Source: Porogramme epimiltina (taxonomy: Eukaryota > Basidiomycota > Agaricomycetes > Polyporales > Polyporaceae). From it: DNA of 64,000 nt. The stretch covers positions 62,001-126,000 of the forward strand of contig FTLJ01000094.1 in the NCBI GenBank assembly GCA_900155495.1, read 5' to 3'. Positions within the stretch are counted from its first letter, which is position 1. The number at the start of each line of letters is the position of its first letter. The notes beneath the pieces were generated by a model, which saw only the letters and a program-made list of their open reading frames with translations, had not been told where the DNA came from and made no database searches. Both the position numbers and the translations under genes were made by a program. Shown here piece by piece: positions 48,653 through 60,676 of this stretch.

Positions 48653-50294
48653 CTACTTCCACCGCCCCTCCGACATCTTGTCCGGGTCTGGCCCACTCAT
48701 CCACGTATCCCTGAACGCTGCCATGTGGTCTACGGTCCCCCCGCATGCTGGGCTGGCGGCTTGAGCGGCATACGCCTCAGGGAGCATGTCCTTCAGAACC
48801 TGCGCGGGAGCGTGAGGACCCGGTGCACGCGACAACGGGAACGAGCAGACACAAACGCACCTTAGACCGCTTCTCCGACGCGGGATGAGTCGTGAGGAAG
48901 TCGATGTGCTTCCCTCCCATAGCTTGCTCTAGGCGTCCGAGGCGGGTGAACATCCTGCGGGTCGGAAGACCGGCGTTATTGAGGTGCGGAAAGAGGCGGG
49001 AAAGAGCGGGCGAACTTACTCGGGGACGGCTTCGGGATCGAAGCAGGCTCGTGAAGACAGGCGCATACCGATCTTATCGGCTATACGGGAAGGGGTGAGA
49101 ACCGCGACACATGTCGTGTGTGGACGGGACGGACCTTCGTATTCCTGTGTCCGGGAGTTCGGCAGGTCGTAAACTAGGCGGGCGATCCAACTTGAGAAGG
49201 GTATGCCGACAACATCCAGCACGACGCCGAGGAAGAGGAGTATCTTGATGGAGGAATATCGCTCGGAGCTGTGCCTTGCGACTGCGAGATGCATTTCAGG
49301 TGTGCGAGCACCCAGGGACGGGTGCGCCAGACGTACCTGAATGCGCAATCTCTGTGCGATAGAAGTTAGCGGTAGTAGGGGAGGCATATGCATGCGGGAA
49401 GCGGCAAGACGACGTACCATGCCCCAGCACTGCGGCCAGCCCGTTCTCATCCTTTGCTACTGGTAGGATTCCCGTGAACACCACGATGTTCCCTGACCAG
49501 CCATTTCCATGTCACGCTCTTCAACATTATCCGGAAGGTGGACGCACCGTACGAAACCATCGCGTTGACGACCGAGTCGTCGTTCACCACGAACAGATGC
49601 CACTGCTTCGGCCCACCCACCTCAGGCGGGAGCTGATCTGGGGAACCACCACCGAATGTCCACAGGTCCTCCGCGCCCTGCGGCTTGTGAACGTCTGGCG
49701 CATCGAGCGTGCCGAGCTGGGACGCCTCGAGGATGCGCGTCGCGACGCGGCGGATGTGGCGCGTGAGGGGATGGTTGGGGGGGAGGGTTCTGCCCTTGAA
49801 CTGGTGCATCAGCTCCCGATGTGTCTCTTCTGCGAGCTTCGCAGGCAAAACCATAATCAGAGCGTGAATGTCGCGCGGGCACACGCGGGGACGTACCGCT
49901 GCCTCGTACTTTGGCGAGATGTCCATGAACCTCCATCGGCCCGTCTCAGGCACCTGCTCGAGGCTGGATGTCCACGCACGCGCACATCAGCACTGGCGCA
50001 GACGAGAGCAAGGAGGGGTCGACATACGTACTGCAAGACGTAGTACCCTACCGCGAACGCGCCGACCCCTGCGAGGACCTTCGTGTTCCTGTCCCACTTC
50101 CTCATGTCCCAGGGTTGACTCGGCCCACCGCTCCCGCCTGGCCCTCCCTCTTCTCCAAAGCGCACATATCGTGGTCTACCCCCGGGGAAGTTGCTCGCTC
50201 GCCGGGAGAGTTGTGGTGGTGGCCGCGTGGCTCTTGGAAGCGTCTTGAACAATGTTGGGGCGCGGAATCCACGAGAGAGACGAGAGGCGAGCAT
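48653..50294 (-). CDS. Mitochondrial inner-membrane metalloprotease OMA1 (peptidase M48)
   Basis: ATP-independent zinc protease of inner-membrane quality control, with overlapping activity to the m-AAA protease. Exons: 50028-50294, 49897-49953, 49548-49836, 49418-49492, 49337-49351, 49135-49281, 49020-49080, 48861-48954 and 48653-48799. They give 383 residues with closing phases. The Arg-rich leader MLASRLSRGFRAPTLFKTLP is a mitochondrial presequence. A membrane helix follows (VLAGVGAFAVGYYVLQ), then ETGRWRFMDISP, LPPNHPLTRHIRRVATRIL and NIVVFTGILPVAKDENGLAA. The catalytic HEIAH is built across two introns: H ends exon 4 and EIAH lies on a 15-nt exon. The third zinc ligand Glu is in YEADKIGMRL, also across an intron. 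THPASEKR and LPEAYAAQAASPAC close the protein. It sits within the DUF6534 array without evident functional link. Confidence 0.95.
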
Positions 50295-50645
50295 GGTCTC
50301 CACCAAGTGGGGGGAGAAGGACCGTTGTAGACAGATACGTCCCGCAGAGGGTGAGTGTTCGTCCGGAGGTCGGTGTGGGTTTAGCGGATGAAGAGCGGGA
50401 GGGGGCGAGGGTGTTGAGAACGAGCGGGCGAAGCTGGGGAGCACACGTCGCGTCGGCGAACGCAAGCGCGCTTCGGCTTTGCCTCGGCTCTCCCTGCAGT
50501 GTGCACGCAAATAGCAAGCTCACGGCCTTCCTCTCACTCGGAAACTCCAAGAAGGATGTATAGAGGTAGGTATATCTTGTACAAAAGCGAGACCGCGCTC
50601 GCAAAAATCCCAATAAATACTAGGTACGAATACACTAACTAGAAG
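50295..50645. other. Intergenic between DUF6534 copy D and OMA1
   Basis: 351 nt holding the 3' end of copy D and the OMA1 promoter, both genes being on the minus strand. No other feature was seen. Confidence 0.45.
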
Positions 50646-52876
50646 CTACACCGCATGATACCCTTTATCTTGCTCGATTTCAAAGAATGACTGGCTGCCA
50701 TTATTAGAGACATAGTTCTTGGAAACTCCGACGAGGTTTACTTGAGGCTATAGGGGCAGACATGTGAGTGCTGTGTTGGGCCGAGTGGAAGACAAGGTCC
50801 ACTCACGACGGGGCCGGGAAGGGTGTGATGCGTGTCCGTCGTCCCACGGTGGTTGCGGTTGAGGACGGACATGTCAATTGAGGTGGAGTTCACGAGGCCC
50901 GTCGTGTGCGATGCCAAGGATCGCCGTGAGTTGAGCCTAGAACGCAGGAATAAGCTTCCACATTCGTGAAGAAGTTCATGTAGCGACGTACACGGCCATC
51001 AGCGTGTTCGCATATACTTCAAAATAGTCATGTGAGCCGAATGTCAGGTACAACGGGTCCGCGGTGCTCACGTTTTGTGGCCACGATGTCAATGGCAACA
51101 TATATGAGATTGTTCGGCATCACGAGAGCCTAGGAAAGATAAGCGTCATTCAAGCTTCTAGGCAAGATATGCATGCAAGGAGACGTACGAAGATGAAGGA
51201 GAGGCCGTTGACGATGCTGCGAAGAATCGAGGTAAGATCCTTGATGGTCATCCTTCCAACCGCCGTACATACCCGGTTACAAGCCCTAGAAGCACACCTA
51301 TCAGCACGCCGCGCATTGTTTAAGAATAGCACATCCCACTCACCGGTGTTGATTGCGTACAGAATCAACAGATCAATCAACCCATCCGTTCTGTGGGTGC
51401 GACAGACCTGATGAGCTCCGAGGACCAAAAAAGCCAGTGAAAACTTACCTTCTCACACCAGTGCGACTTCGATGTAGTGAGAATATGAGTGCCGCGGTGA
51501 GAATAGTGTCCGCGAGGGTGCATATGCCCACGCCCGCGGAGTTCATCCACTGCCACACCGGTGCCGCATGAGCTGTCGGAGCCAGAGCGGCGAATAACTG
51601 GGAACTCACGGCCTGGTCCGAGTTATGTAGAGTAGGATTGAGGAAGCTGTTTGCATTGCGTGGAACGTCAGTAATGTTCCGCGGAGATGACGTTCACGCT
51701 AATACGAACGTGTCAACGGTAACCGCTACAGGCAGATGTCAGTATCTGCACGACAAACTTTAGATAGGAAGTAGAACTCACAAGTAGCCAGACCTGATAT
51801 CGATTGGTTGACATTAGCAGACACCCGGCGCCCGTCACCAGATCAGGCTCACCGAACTCTGTCAGTAAAAGAGCGGCCTGCGGATCAATCAGCACACGTG
51901 GTCGTAGATCCATTAAGCTCCTCTTACGGCGAAGACGACGACCGGGAGAAATTTGCGGCCCACTAGTCCGGCGCGTGAGCTTCCGACATGAAGAATGTCA
52001 ACCTCCATGCGACGCACTTTTGTATACTCGGCGGAGGAAGAACCTGGGGAAGCGCGTGAGGTAAGACCGGCGCCACTACCACACGCACCGAGAACAAGAA
52101 CACTTACAGTTGAGACACCAAGATGGTCGCGCCCTTGTTTCTCCCTGTCAGCGCACCGCTCCGCATTATGCGCACGGTAATATTGATGGCTCACCGTGCC
52201 GACGCCCATCAACTTTCGGAAGATTCTCTTCAGCTTCGGATCCGGAGCATGCGGAAATTTGTGGGGCACTTACGTTAATAGACCTTGCAATCGCCGGAGG
52301 GCAGTGAGCTCATGGGAAGATACGGTGGTCCGTAGAGCCATGACTTACCAGACGCTGGATCCGAGGCTGAGGGGCTTGAAGTAGTTGGTGACGAGGTAAT
52401 AGTAGCTACCCTAGAGTGAGTTTGGCGTAGGGCACGAACATCGGTAGCAACCCACCTCGCATGGACACAAAGAATGGTGTGGAATGTCTCCAGGACGCTC
52501 ACGTTGGTATCAATATCGAGGCGGATAATGTAGCGAAACATTGCAGCTCACAGAACTGCAGTAACCTAGGACAGAGAAACATGAGGCTACGCGCGTGTAA
52601 AGCAAAGAAGCCACTTACCAGACCCTTCAGCCACCAACGATCCTCCTTGTAAGTGCGGAAGTATCCCCATCCCTGGTGGAGAGTCCAGCCATACTGCCTA
52701 GATGAGATGTGAGTGCATGTCGGGTGAGCGTAACAGGTCGCGGTGGGGACTCACATAAGACCGATGTAAGTACCAACGAGGAGGGCGCCAAAGGTGTTGT
52801 CGAGTTTAGGGACAGTCGGGAGCAAGGATAGTGGATTAGCCCCAGCAGCGGGGTCCGGCACCGTGGAGGAGTTCAT
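50646..52876 (-). CDS. DUF6534 multi-pass membrane protein, copy D
   Basis: Function unknown. Start MNSSTVPDPAAGANPLSLLP with first helix GALLVGTYIGLM, then QYGWTLHQGWGYFRTYKED. VTAVL and VLETFHTILCVHAR are split by the shared phase-2 intron (52498-52551). SYYYLVTNYFKPLSLGSSVW, GATILVSQLFFLRRVYK, GRKFLPVVVFA and AALLLTEFG follow. The signature is WMNSAGVGICTLADTILTA and LHRSRTGVR (about 51470-51580), then TDGLIDLLILYAINTG (about 51355-51405). MPNNLIYVAIDIVATK, VYANTLMAV and the tail LNSRRSLASHTTG come next, and a spliced last exon ends EQDKGYHAV at 50646. One short exon between 52080 and 52260 is not resolved. It is the first of four head-to-tail copies D to G. Confidence 0.82.
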
Positions 52877-54094
52877 GATCTATGCGAGCCAGGGGACGAG
52901 GGCCGCCGCGCTTGTGCGCTTTATATGAGCGTTTCCCCGGGCTCTGAAGATCAGGTCTGCCGACGGAGAAGTCGATACCTATAATAGAGGTCGTCAGACA
53001 CCGACTGCGTGAACGGCTGCGTGAATCACCTTCTCCAGCCCCACGCGGGGAGCTCACCACATCGCCGGATCATACTTCCTGACATGGACGCCGCCCATGT
53101 GGGAATGTGGAAAGACGAAGAAGGAGATGCCGCCGGTGGATGTAGGGCGGATCTGCTCGCGGACATTGCATTTGTGCTGCACACTGGCCGTTACTACCAG
53201 CGGTGGGAAGCGCTGCGTGTGGGGGAGGGTACGGCGCCCTTCGCCTGTGCTGATTATCATGAGAAGCCAAGGGCAGGCCTTGACACATCCTGGAACGTGC
53301 CTGAGTGTATCCTATCAATTTAGGAAGATGTTCGCCTTTGATGTAGCCATTGGTGCTAGCCTTCTGCCCTGTCGGCCAAGTGTCGGGGACGTTGGTCGCC
53401 TTTTTACTCTCATATGGGCCTTGCGCAGTCCAACCTCGCGTGATTTGAACTCATTGGATGGGGCGTAGCTGAGTCCATGCAGCATTACGGCAGGGAGACT
53501 TTCATAGTGGATAGGAGGAAGAGGTATGTGGCATTACGAGCAGAAGAGTAGGAAACGAGCAACCCACAATCATCGTAGTAATAGACCAGAGTAAACCTGC
53601 GAATAATGTAGGGCCGCGCGCTGGCTTCCAGGGCTGAGTCACGTGTCGCTAAGGCCGAGGTGAGTCACGTGTCTCAGATTGAAGTCGAATTTCGAAATAT
53701 TGCCTAAGTTGTTAGAACTTGGCAGCACACAACTTCGAGCAATCGTCTCACTGGCAGTACTTGAGCCTGAGAAACATCCCAGAGCGGCTCGTTTTGCGTA
53801 TCGTTCATCTGTCACAGATAAGTAGTATTTGGGTACTTGGGTACGGAGATGAGGGGAGGATAGAAGATGTACAGTGGTATAGAGTAGGCGTCGGACTGCG
53901 CGAATCGCGATGTACAGCGTGATTCTTTGAGGGGAGGGCATGGCAGATAGGGCCAGTCCATAACGACCAGGGGTCAGATACTACTGTAACACATCTTTAT
54001 CTTCAGTGATCAGTTCCGATACCAACATCCCTCCGGTCCAAATTTCCGCCCGACTTGATGTCTAAAATCTCATCCGATCTCGTCTGTACTCGGA
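52877..54094. other. Intergenic between DUF6534 copies E and D
   Basis: 1.2 kb with the copy D promoter and the copy E 3' end. Short open frames only; no gene recognised. Confidence 0.4.
52920..52927 (-). promoter_or_regulatory. TATA-like element of DUF6534 copy D
   Basis: On the minus strand CATATAAA ends 44 nt before the ATG at 52876. Confidence 0.45.
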
Positions 54095-56276
54095 TTATGA
54101 TACACATGCCTCGTGTTGAGAGTTACTACAGATGATGCTTACTGAAGTTGACTTAGGAAATGTGAACACTGGCGTTCCGGGATCGCACCGCCTGTTCGAC
54201 AGTTCTAGGCCACCTGAGCCTATGATTGGGTCTTTGAGGCGATAGGAAAGCGATTTTCGCGAGTTCAAGCTGGTTTTGGATGATCGGCAAGTGTAACAGA
54301 GTATGAAGGTCAACGGTGACGACTCACGCAACCATCATCGAGTTGGTGTATACTGTAACAGACGCCAGGATGACGCAACACCGTCACCAACGTGTTCGTC
54401 AAAGTCACGCTCCTACGTACATTTCGTTTCTACTATGTCGAATGACACAAATATCAAGTCTCTTGGGTGTGTTATCGCCTATTTCATGCTCATGAGTAAA
54501 ATCTCTAACACGGCAGAATGATCTACTTGCGAAAATGAAAGAAAACAGGTTCACAATGCTGCATGTTTGGTAAGTGGAGTGTGTCCAGTTTAGACAGGTA
54601 ATAACACTTTACGTAGTCAATAAACCTACAGTAGCATACCGATTAGCAAGCCAAGTAGATCTCAGTTTAGGATTGTATGTACACACCAGTTGTCATGACG
54701 TATAGGATCAGAGTGTCTATCAGAGAATCGGAGCTATTTGCAGTGTGAGATCTTCAATAACACGAATGACGAGAGCTTCAAAGGTATAGAGTGTCTCACT
54801 TCTTAATCCCGGAACGACTTCTGTGCAAGGAGGTTATGAGCGTGATGGTGAGAAGAATATCAGCTGCCGTGGCCGTTCCAGTTGCGGCAGAGTTGAGCCA
54901 CTGTGTGATGTCCTTAGTAAGTGTCTCTCAGCATACGAATAGCGTGGAACATTACTGCGAGGAATCCCCCACTGTGCAGACCGCTGGAACCAAACCTCAA
55001 CCTGTGTTCAATGCTATGAATTGCGTATGAGAATGGGCATATTCATAGATGAGCAGGGAGGGAAGTGCGCGTACGGGACGACGCTAGCAGCTGATGTTTT
55101 TTGTCACTTCGTAGGTAACCTTGAATCCGTGATATTGACGGCTTACCAATTGTGAATCCTGCAAAACGGTAGCCATCAGTGGAAGGCTTGTATTGACCGT
55201 ACCCTAGAAAGTCGCATATACACACTCACCGAACATAGCAAGAGCAAGAGCCGCCTAGATGCACAGGTCAACTGGCCGTACGTGCGTCTTTTGTAATTGG
55301 AACAGCTCACCGCAACGACAACTAAAGGTCTGAGTCGTCGATGTCCGACTGTGCCACATGAGCACGAAACGGACGACACGGATGGACTGGCTACTCACAT
55401 GTGTACGCACGATACACGAAGAATCTGCGGTATGTGCTGTAAGCTGACACACTTGATCCGGGTGATAAGCGGGGGTCTCACATTTCCGCAGAAAACGCGG
55501 GTGCGCCCTGGAAGGCGCATGGGTGTATTAGAGATGAGGACCACTGACACAACTAGTTTGAGCGTCTCACCGTCAGTATTCCGAAAGCCTGCATGACGAG
55601 ATCCGCCGTGAAGCATAGACTGTAACACCACAACACGCCAATATCGCACCTTGGCTGACCTAGTCACTGTATAAGTTATCTGGAATAGATCGTCAAAACA
55701 ATATAACGGACCAAAAATCCAAGCTAATGAGAGCTTCCGGGTTGTAAAAGCTTGTGACCAATGCGAAATAACTTGAAATCCACTGTTTGAGTCCCATATA
55801 GAACTACTTTTAGATAACTTTACTCACCAGAAGTGCGTGCACATCACAGTATGAAGAGTCTCACAAACACTAAAGCCATTCATGATGGAATCCACTACCC
55901 CTGATCGCTCAACGGAAATGCCACTCACAGGACAATAACTACCTGCGAATGCAAGAAACCCATCAGTTAGTGTTAGTGTCAAGGATAGTCATTGAGAGGA
56001 AAAATCGCACTAGACATTTGAGCGCCAGCTTATCGGCAGAATAAGTACGGAAGTATATGTAACATTGGTTAATCATCCAGCCGTATTGCCTGTGTATGAA
56101 GCTTCAGTGGGCGTATAGCACGGGCGGATGAGAGAAACTTCACATTAGACCGAGGAACGTTCCTATCAAAAAGGCTCCTGCAGTGCTGTCAAGAGGTGGA
56201 AAGCTATTACTGGTCGGAGAGGGAGGCGGGGATGTTGAAGTGGTTCCATTTGCTACAAGGAGTGAGGGACTCATGG
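54095..56276 (-). CDS. DUF6534 multi-pass membrane protein, copy E
   Basis: Function unknown. Start MSPSLLVANGTTSTSPPPSP with first helix GAFLIGTFLGLM, then QYGWMINQCYIYFRTYSADK. VVIVL and VCETLHTVMCTHFW are split by the shared phase-2 intron (55870-55928). YFALVTSFYNPEALISLDFW, AFGILT, FFVYRAYT, RPLVVVA and ALALAMFG follow. The signature is WLNSAATGTATAADILL and SLHRSRSGIK (about 54795-54910), then SDSLIDTLILYVMTTG (about 54700-54750). ITHPRDLIFVSFDIVETK, VYTNSMMVA and the tail LNSRKSLSYRLKDP end at 54095. It is closer in wording to copies F and G (SAATGTA, SRSG, INQCY) than to A, B, C or D, so E, F and G look like a younger subgroup. Confidence 0.82.
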
Positions 56277-57932
56277 AAGCGCCGCGGCATGGGATAGAGG
56301 ACTTCTGAGTGGTAAGGCCGATTTATATTCTCGCTGTGGTGTAGTGTGGTTACCAGTCTGTTCATCTCACGTCAGTGGGACACTATATTTAGTAAAAGGC
56401 ACATCGCGCGGCATGTCGTCAAATCAAATGTCCGGAGACTCTACTACAGTGACAGGGTTCGGCCAAAGTATGTCACCAACGTTAGTCGTGCGAGGATACT
56501 TGTGCCACCATGAAGGCTTCTAGCGTGAACCTACATGACTGCCATACCACAGTTAGCAAGAAGACGAACACAAGCCTGTTCAAAAAGTGGGCATACACAC
56601 AGGATTGCTGGCGGCCGGCACTAACGAGCAGTGATGACCCCGCGGAACAATTCTATCAACCCTACGGATGGATACAGATCAGAATGGCATCCATAGCATT
56701 ATGGCTCAAAAGGGCATAGCAACGCGCGAGGCACGATTTTGGATAATGGCTGCTTCCCACGTCCTGCCGCGCTCGCTCCCCCTATCAGCCGAGGTGGTCC
56801 TCGGGCTCCATACCAACTGAGGTTGTCCTAGGATCTAGCACATGGCAGGTGGATATCTGCACTCTAAGGATCACGTAAATGGAGAGCGGAAAGCGCTGCA
56901 CACTCACCAGAAGCGTGATGTGTGGGGTGTGGCTGAAGATGGAGGCACGCCGCCAAGTCGTACGGTGGCGTTGGTTTGTATTGCGAGGGGTCCACGGGCG
57001 TTGAGTCTGCCTCAAGTTAGCTTGTTGTGGAAGATCCGGTAGTGCCCACGTGAGAAGAGGCTGCCCCGTAGACGTCCATCAGGTTGAATGTCCTAGCTAG
57101 TGCCGCGGCTCCGCGGACCACCAAGCTTCTTGACGAGCGATAGTAATGGGGCGCACAATTGGTGGCGCTAATGATTGCAGTCCTATCAAGCAGGTCATTT
57201 ATGGAACCAAATAGAACATTATGCGGCCGACACTACGTTTAGTACGCCGTGAGCCGAATAAGTAAGGAGATCAAATACCTGGCGAGGTGCCCAACTCAGT
57301 GAATATCCCGAGACGACACGTCGGACAGGTATACATGTCCGAGCATAGTTGTCGGCAGAAAATTCACTAAATATTGTCGGGGATGTGACCAATGTGATTA
57401 CCATTCGCCTCGCAGCAGCTGCACCATAACAGTATTTCAGAGGAGAGCGGGAGACATGTCAGTTTCAACTTTCAAGCATTCGCGCGGCATAAATGGTGGA
57501 ACTTTGGGCGACACGTCAACATTCCGTTTGCGTCACGTGACAAGCCGTTTGGGCGCTTGAAAAATACCCGGTGGCTCGCGGTGGGCTCAGGGATAAGTGC
57601 GGGCCGTATACTTACTAGCTGAGTTACATCGACTATTCAAGTTACCCCTAGGTTCAAGCATTTGCACGAACCTGAGCTACGCTGGGGCCTAATTCCCCTT
57701 TCGCCTCCCGACGGTTAGGCGAATGTATTTACACACTTCATGATATGAATCAACCCCCAGATCCTTCAATTCAGGCTGACCTCGTCGTACGACAACTTCT
57801 CGAGTCAGGCTAGATCCACAGTTTCAAGACTACTGGACCCCCCTTACTTGACATTATATGGCTACCCCTGAGATTACGATATCCACGCTGAGACTGGTGG
57901 GCTGTCTCTCGCTTATCATCTGTAGGCGTAGT
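56277..57932. other. Intergenic between DUF6534 copies F and E
   Basis: 1.66 kb, no recognisable gene. It holds the copy E promoter and the copy F 3' end. A few short frames on both strands have no family match. Confidence 0.4.
56322..56329 (-). promoter_or_regulatory. TATA-like element of DUF6534 copy E
   Basis: On the minus strand AATATAAA ends 46 nt before the ATG at 56276. Confidence 0.45.
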
Positions 57933-60089
57933 TCAAAATGAGGCGGAACACACCCCAGGACTTGGACACATTGGGACTATGCTTACCAGAGTTCTCACAG
58001 GGGACATAAACGCAATCTCGGATCCACGCGTCATGGTGTGCATCTCAACGCGGTTTGAGTGAGCAACATCTAGAAAGTGGTTGGCCAGTGACTTGCGTGT
58101 GTTCAACCTGGCCCGGATGGACGCAGCGCCGGTGAGTCTACTACCAATGTGGGGAACCCAGCACATATGACTTACGCCACCATCATAGAGTTTGCATACA
58201 CTGTCAATGGGTTTGACAGGTCTGTCATTGGGAGCTACAGAAATTGTAAAGATTACTTACATTTGGTTCCGACTATATCGAAAGATGAAAAGATGAGGTC
58301 TCTTGGTTGTATAATCGCCTTGGGGACGCCAATTAGCAGGAAATGGGGGTGGTCCATCGAGCAGGGAGACTCACGAAGATGAAAGACAACAAGTTTACCA
58401 CACTGTCGAGTAGATATGTGAGTTAAGCATCACATTCCGCGGGAGCCAATTCCACCGTACCTAGTCAATAGGCCTGTTATAAACGGTTCCGGCGTGAACA
58501 TATAATTAATACTGTAACTAAGTCAAACGCACCGGTAGTGATGATATATAGCACTAGTGTGTCTATCAAGGTGTCCGTGCTATGGACAATCAACGACGCG
58601 TCCACAATCCGAACACCAGGAATGCAGCGACCCACTTCTGAATTCCCGAGCGGCTGCGACGCAGTGAAACAGTAAGCGTAGCCGTTAGGAGGATATCGGC
58701 AGCCATGGCCGTCCCTGTCGCCGCAGAGTTGAGCCACTGCCCAGCTTCGTAAGCTTTCATTTTCGATATTTCCGATGGAGAGAGCCTAATAGTTACCGCG
58801 AGGAAGCCTCCCTCGAGCCCACCATTGGTGCGGCGCAGACTGTGTTGAATCCTGAGATAATCATGTCAGCACTTCCATTTTCATAGTGGCCCGAGGTCTG
58901 AGCGAAGTCGGTGCGACTATACTCACGGCACTACGCTGGAAGCTAAGCCCATTTTCCTCGTCAACGAAAGGAAGTTGTTGAGAGTAGTTCTGGTGTCCCT
59001 CACCTGTGGCAAATCCTGCAGTAGCATAGGTGTATTAAGTATCAGATGCTACGGTCCATACGACTGTGTGCTTACCTAGCATGACGAAAGCAAGGATGGT
59101 CTATACATGCTTATGAGCGAAAGAATGAAGATCCACGGCCGAGGAGTCCCACCACAATGGCGACTAGGGGTCTGAGTTGAGGTCCGACTGTGACGACCCA
59201 TTAACACGGACAGCAGGGGATAACACAAAAGACACACATTTCCATGCGCGATGTATGAAGAAGCTGGAAAGTCCGCCGTGAGCAGTCATTCCGTTGTAGG
59301 TGACAAGCAGGATCTCACATTTCTACTGAGAAAACAGCTGATCCCTATGACCGGTACTAGGGGTCAGACATTGCCTCCACTGAAGTATCTCGAGAAGCGC
59401 TACCGTAATTATTCCAAATGCCTAGTAGCGCTAGTGATTAGCACGAAAGCAAAGTCCTCGTACGGAGCAGGATCTCACTTGCGCCGACCTAGTCATTCCG
59501 TTAGTAATACTGAATAACGTGGTATGACAGGGCTACGAACCAAGTGTTCAAGCCAATAAGTGCAATCGGGTCGAAATAATTCATAATCAACATGAAGTAG
59601 CTGGTAGTTTGAGACGAGAACGATATATTGAATCCATGTAGCAAAATCACTCACCATAGATGGATGGTCATGACAGCATGTAATGTTTGGAGCAGCCTGA
59701 ACCCGTGTCAATTTTGATGCGGGATTCTCGAAACACAGGATATAGGACTCACAAGACAGCCACCACCTACAGCATAGACAGGAAACAAGGACCATTATAA
59801 GTAAACAATTGAGAAAAACTTGAAGAAATGGCGTACTAGAGTTTTGAGTGGCCATCCATCCCCTGAATATACACGAAAGTAGGCGAAGCACTGGCTGATC
59901 ATCCAGCCATACTGCCTACGGCCACGACGTTAGTCCATGTGCTCTGAGAGCGGGCGGGCATCAACTAGCTCACATCAGTCCGATAAACGTCCCTATCAGG
60001 GAAGCCCCTGCGGTGCTGTCGAGGGACGGAAAGCTTGAGGTGACATGGAAGGGGAGAGGGGCTGCCGAAGAGGATGCGTTTTGGGGCAT
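57933..60089 (-). CDS. DUF6534 multi-pass membrane protein, copy F
   Basis: Function unknown. Start MPQNASSSAAPLPFHVTSSF with first helix GASLIGTFIGLM, then QYGWMISQCFAYFRVYSGDG. VVAVL and LLQTLHAVMTIHLW are split by the shared phase-2 intron (59697-59752). YFMLIMNYFDPIALIGLNTW, AFGIIT and GSAVFSVEM follow. The signature is WLNSAATGTAMAADILL and LRRSRSGIQK (about 58655-58745), then TDTLIDTLVLYIITTG (about 58545-58590). IQPRDLIFSSFDIVGTK, VYANSMMVA and the tail LNTRKSLANHFLDVAH end with the stop at 57933. In the Glu-Thr pair usual in this family (ETxH), copy F has Gln-Thr. Some small exons between 58780 and 59250 are not placed. Confidence 0.8.
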
Positions 60090-60676
60090 GATGGATTATG
60101 TGCACAGCGTTGTTGCCTTCCGAATCCCAGACGGGTGAGGATATATCCTGTTTGTAGCCCGACTAGATCCGAAGCGGATGCTAGCCGCGCCAAATTTAGT
60201 TGAGGGCTTACCACAGTAAGTGGTCGGCTCAGATAACGTATCAGCTCAATCGCCTTCTATTGTGGCCAGAGGATGTTGTGTGAGTGGGCCGTGCATGGTG
60301 CGCTGGGAGTCATCGTCGTCTTTCAGGAATATCCCGCGATGAACAGCAGCAGAAGGGGTGTGGACAGCCGCTATACGGCGACCGGTGTGTGCACAAACAG
60401 ACCTAATTAGGAAACGTATCAGTTTTTATTGTCCTACATCACAAATCGTGGATACCGAACGAGAGCTTGAGTGTCACGATCATCTTCGGCGACACAGGTG
60501 GCCAGCTTTGCATGATCAACACCAACCGCACAGGCAAGTATGGCACGTGGAGTGGCTCACTCCATCCAATCCTAGGTGGGGAATTGTAGCTTAATTGACG
60601 GTTGTTCTTGAGAGTACAAAGAGCATATGAACGTAAACTTCTCATTCTGACGCTATGTCCCATCATCTTTCACGGG
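60090..60676. other. Intergenic between DUF6534 copies G and F
   Basis: 587 nt with the copy F promoter and the copy G 3' end. Nothing else recognised. Confidence 0.45.
60141..60148 (-). promoter_or_regulatory. TATA-like element of DUF6534 copy F
   Basis: On the minus strand GGATATAT ends 52 nt before the ATG at 60089. It sits in the short palindrome GGATATATCC. Confidence 0.35.

Noticed and set aside
56510..56719. Possible small gene between DUF6534 copies E and F
   Set aside because: The frame is 69 codons, has no recognisable motif and no splice-linked continuation.
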